This document shows positions 22,187 to 23,997 of a stretch of 23,997 bases of DNA, in pieces. The DNA is from Proteobacteria bacterium UBA6156 (GTDB lineage: Bacteria; Pseudomonadota; Alphaproteobacteria; UBA2136; UBA6156), in NCBI GenBank assembly GCA_002422365.1, contig DIUO01000011.1, forward strand, positions 1 to 23,997. Direction: 5' to 3'. The position numbers and the translations under genes are program-made. Position 1 is the stretch's first letter; every line of letters starts with the position of its first letter. The notes under the pieces are model-generated. The model saw only the letters and a list, made by a program, of their open reading frames with translations. It made no database searches and was not told where the DNA came from.

Positions 22187-22212
22187 AAACCGGGCGCCTC
22201 GGCGCCCGGTTT
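22187..22212 (+). terminator. Terminator-like hairpin after the 62-residue gene
   Basis: AAACCGGGCGCC (22187-22198) and GGCGCCCGGTTT (22201-22212) are exact complements across a TC turn. Only TTT is in the stem and the following T-run is poor (ACCATTT). Confidence 0.75.
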
Positions 22213-22360
22213 ACCATTTCCGGCACGACTATTTAGCTCTCTGTTCAATCTCCTCACCCTGTCAGTCAAAGCCTTGTTCCTCCGTCCATAAACAAGTATC
22301 CGGGCCTCGCCCGCAACCTTATCCCCCCATTCCGGGGGTGGCTTTAAATGGAGAACTGTC

Positions 22361-22564
22361 ATGAAGCAGATCGCTTTCGTCGCTGCCGCACTTGCGGTAG
22401 TGTTCGCCCTATTCGTCGGCAGCATGGCTGCCGTCGTAGAATACGGACAGGAGTTGGAGGGGTTCTACAACTCCTCCCCCATCCTCGCAACCGCCGCGCT
22501 CATCGCGGCAATGGTACCATTCCTCTGGCTCATGATCTACTTCATGAATCAGCTGGAAGACTGA
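22361..22564 (+). CDS. Small membrane protein, two helices, 67 residues
   Basis: The product has two hydrophobic helices (about 4-26 and 41-62) joined by a short polar loop (VEYGQELEGFYNSSP), ending in MNQLED. TGGAGAA lies 8-12 nt before the ATG. The leader has a CCCCC/GGGGG hairpin (about 22324-22339) that could influence expression. I recognise no family; small two-helix proteins of this type often associate with larger membrane complexes, but nothing here names a partner. A terminator follows. Confidence 0.7.
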   Translation: MKQIAFVAAALAVVFALFVGSMAAVVEYGQELEGFYNSSPILATAALIAAMVPFLWLMIYFMNQLED

Positions 22565-22567
22565 CGA

Positions 22568-22613
22568 GGCCCCCCCGGGGGCCAAAAGAAACGGGCGCCC
22601 AGCGCCCGTTTTC
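22568..22613 (+). terminator. Double hairpin terminator after the 67-residue gene
   Basis: GGCCCCC/GGGGGCC (22568-22583) is followed by ACGGGCGC (22591-22598) and GCGCCCGT (22602-22609) with TTTT. The second hairpin with its T-run is the likely terminator. Confidence 0.8.
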
Positions 22614-22705
22614 CCATTCTCCCCACCAATGTTTCCGATTTCCCTTGAATTCCCCCAAATGACATACAATCCTATAACTACCGCAACGCGACATCAGAGG
22701 TGCCC

Positions 22706-22888
22706 ATGCCTTACCTTATTCTCATCTTTAGTTTTCTGGTTGGCGTGGTTATCTTCGGCCTGAAGATCTACCTCTTCTGGCAGAAAGCCGCGCCCTTCAT
22801 AAAGCCCATCGTGGCCCGCCTCCTCCGCTGGGCCCACGCCCGCCAGAGGAAGAAGCTGGAGCCCCCCAAGCCCCAGCCACCAGACTAG
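22706..22888 (+). CDS. Small single-span membrane protein, 60 residues
   Basis: MPYLILIFSFLVGVVIFGLKIYLF forms one N-terminal transmembrane helix (about 3-24), followed by a basic cytosolic tail with RRWAHARQRKK-like content (ARLLRWAHARQRKKLEPP) and a Pro-rich end. AGAGG (22696-22700) before the ATG at 22706 supports the start; a GTG two codons upstream is less likely. TACAAT/TATAAC boxes at 22665-22678 may be its promoter. No family recognised. It converges with pnp. Confidence 0.65.
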   Translation: MPYLILIFSFLVGVVIFGLKIYLFWQKAAPFIKPIVARLLRWAHARQRKKLEPPKPQPPD

Positions 22889-22911
22889 CCGGAGCCCGTC
22901 TCCGAATCACG

Positions 22912-22937
22912 AAAAAGGGCGGCCCAAAGCCGCCCTT
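22912..22937 (-). terminator. Rho-independent terminator of pnp
   Basis: On the minus strand AAGGGCGGC (22937-22929) and GCCGCCCTT (22923-22915) form a 9-bp stem with loop TTTGG, followed by TTTTT (22916-22912). It may also stop plus-strand transcription, with a poorer T-run. Confidence 0.88.
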
Positions 22938-22941
22938 CCTG

Positions 22942-22974
22942 TTTCCTCGGTCACCTCGGCAACCTCGGTTCCTC
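22942..22974 (-). repeat. 9-nt repeats directly after the pnp stop codon
   Basis: Plus-strand units TTTCCTCGG, TCACCTCGG, CAACCTCGG and TTCCTC lie between the pnp stop and its terminator. Read on the minus strand in the pnp frame beyond the stop they give RNRGCRGDRGNRKGG, like the existing PNPase tail. CCTCGGTTCCTC is shared with the addA repeat at 903-932. Confidence 0.75.
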
Positions 22975-23997
22975 TACTCCGTCCGGCGCGGGCGGCGTTC
23001 ACCGCCACCGCCGCTACGGTCACCACGGTCACCGCGGTCGCGGTCACGCCCGCGTCCACCACGGTCGCCGCGCTCGCTACGGTCACCCCGATTCCCCCGG
23101 TCGTCGTCGCCTTCAGCGCGCTCACGCTTGGGGCTGCCACCGGCTTCCACCACGGCGGCCATGCGCTCGGCCACGGCCCCGGCCTGCGGAATATCCTTCA
23201 CGGTCAACCGGATCTTGCCGCGGTCATCCAGGTCAATCACCTTCACGGTCACCGGGTCGCCGGTTTGCAGCACGTCGGTAATGTGGCCCAGGCGTACCGG
23301 CACCACTTCACTCACGTGCACCAGGCCTTCCTTGCCGCCCATAAAGCTCACAAACGCCCCAAAGTCGGTGGTGTTCAGCACCGTGCCGCCATAGGTGGTG
23401 CCAAGCTCGGGCTTCGCAAACATGTTTTCAATGTGCGCAAGGCACGCCTTCATGTTCTCGCGGCTCACGCTGGCCACTACCACCTTGCCGTCGTCATCGA
23501 TATCAATGGTGCAGTTGTAGGTCTCGCACAGGCCACGTATCGTCTCGCCGCCCTTACCAATCAGCACCCGGATGTCATCCTTGGCAATCTGCATGGTTTC
23601 CATCGCGGGGGCAAAATCACTAATCTCGCCACGCGCTTCGGTAATGGCTTTGGCCATTTTGCCGAGAATATGCAAGCGCCCGGCACGTGCCTGCTCCAGC
23701 GCTTCTTCCATAATGGCGCGGGTGATGCTCGTGATCTTGATATCCATCTGCAGCGCGGTAATGCCGTCGGCACTCCCGGCCACCTTAAAGTCCATGTCGC
23801 CCAGGTGGTCTTCGTCACCCATAATGTCAGAAAGCACCACATAGTCCTTGCCTTCCTTCACCAAGCCCATCGCAATCCCGGCAATCGGGCGGGGCAGGGG
23901 GCACCCGGCGGCCATCAGCGCCATGCTGGCACCGCACACGGTGGCCATAGAGGACGACCCGTTGCTCTCCAAAATCTCGCTCACAATGCGGATAGTA
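22974..23997 (-). CDS. pnp: Polyribonucleotide nucleotidyltransferase, 3' part
   Basis: PNPase degrades RNA 3' to 5' phosphorolytically and is part of degradosome-like complexes. The 5' end lies beyond the window; about 340 C-terminal residues are present. They start in the second RNase PH core (TIRIVSEILESNGSSSMATVCGAS; GDEDHLGDMDFKVAG with the catalytic Asp cluster; KITSITRAIMEEAL), followed by a KH domain (IRVLIGKGGETIRGL) and an S1 domain (TTYGGTVLNTTDFGAFVSFMGGKEGLVHVSEV). The tail is a low-complexity RGD/RGG-like segment of about 50 residues (DRGNRGDRSERGDRGGRGRD...), ending GERRPRRTE, which should bind RNA or degradosome partners. The TAG stop interrupts a reading frame that continues in the same composition. 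Confidence 0.96.
   Translation of the reverse strand, partial: TIRIVSEILESNGSSSMATVCGASMALMAAGCPLPRPIAGIAMGLVKEGKDYVVLSDIMGDEDHLGDMDFKVAGSADGITALQMDIKITSITRAIMEEALEQARAGRLHILGKMAKAITEARGEISDFAPAMETMQIAKDDIRVLIGKGGETIRGLCETYNCTIDIDDDGKVVVASVSRENMKACLAHIENMFAKPELGTTYGGTVLNTTDFGAFVSFMGGKEGLVHVSEVVPVRLGHITDVLQTGDPVTVKVIDLDDRGKIRLTVKDIPQAGAVAERMAAVVEAGGSPKRERAEGDDDRGNRGDRSERGDRGGRGRDRDRGDRGDRSGGGGERRPRRTE

Noticed and set aside
23000..23110. 9-nt periodic sequence resembling a tandem DNA repeat array
   Set aside because: Explained by the RGD/RGG-rich coding tail of PNPase; only the part after the stop codon is unexpected.

Overview
The window looks like a GC-rich alphaproteobacterial chromosome. 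The evidence is the operon tsaE-amgK / murU-like / addB / addA / trxA on the minus strand, alpha-type AddA and AddB, the known alphaproteobacterial TsaE-phosphotransferase fusion, and strongly C-ending codon use. No lineage below the class can be named from sequence alone. No tRNA, rRNA, CRISPR array or complete transposase gene was seen.

Layout. Positions 22-8123 (minus) form one tight operon: TsaE-AmgK, a MurU-like nucleotidyltransferase, AddB, AddA and thioredoxin (tRNA modification, cell-wall recycling, double-strand break repair, thiol redox). aspS follows on the same strand (8224-10047). It diverges across a small palindrome from a membrane-anchored ankyrin protein (10130-11284). On the plus strand come a FAM151/menorin-like protein, ihfB, a secreted Pro-rich protein, a MipA/OmpV outer-membrane protein, uppP, a 167-bp MITE-like element, rpmI-rplT, an atypical orphan gene, pheS, two lipoprotein genes, pheT and dsbB. 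Three very small genes, two of them encoding membrane proteins, precede the 3' part of pnp, which is on the minus strand and runs off the window end.

How the genes work together. Translation (aspS, rpmI, rplT, pheS, pheT, tsaE), envelope (uppP, mipA, amgK/murU, lipoproteins, dsbB) and DNA maintenance (addAB, ihfB) dominate. The usual rpmI-rplT-pheS-pheT order is present but broken by an orphan gene between rplT and pheS and by two lipoprotein genes between pheS and pheT.

The least ordinary signal is a set of short degenerate repeats with 7-9 nt units, AT-richer or GA-richer than their surroundings. They form leaders directly before the start codons of uppP and dsbB, and also lie inside open reading frames: pheS carries the same ACNAAAC heptamer as the uppP leader, and addA carries two such arrays. 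A related 9-nt array lies just beyond the pnp stop codon and reads in frame as a continuation of the PNPase RGD-like tail. The second unusual signal is a 29-bp perfect terminal inverted repeat element whose edge supplies the uppP stop codon; a 13-bp match to its flank covers the trxA stop codon. Third, several genes have a -10-like hexamer exactly 6-7 nt before the ATG and no clear Shine-Dalgarno, suggesting leaderless mRNAs.
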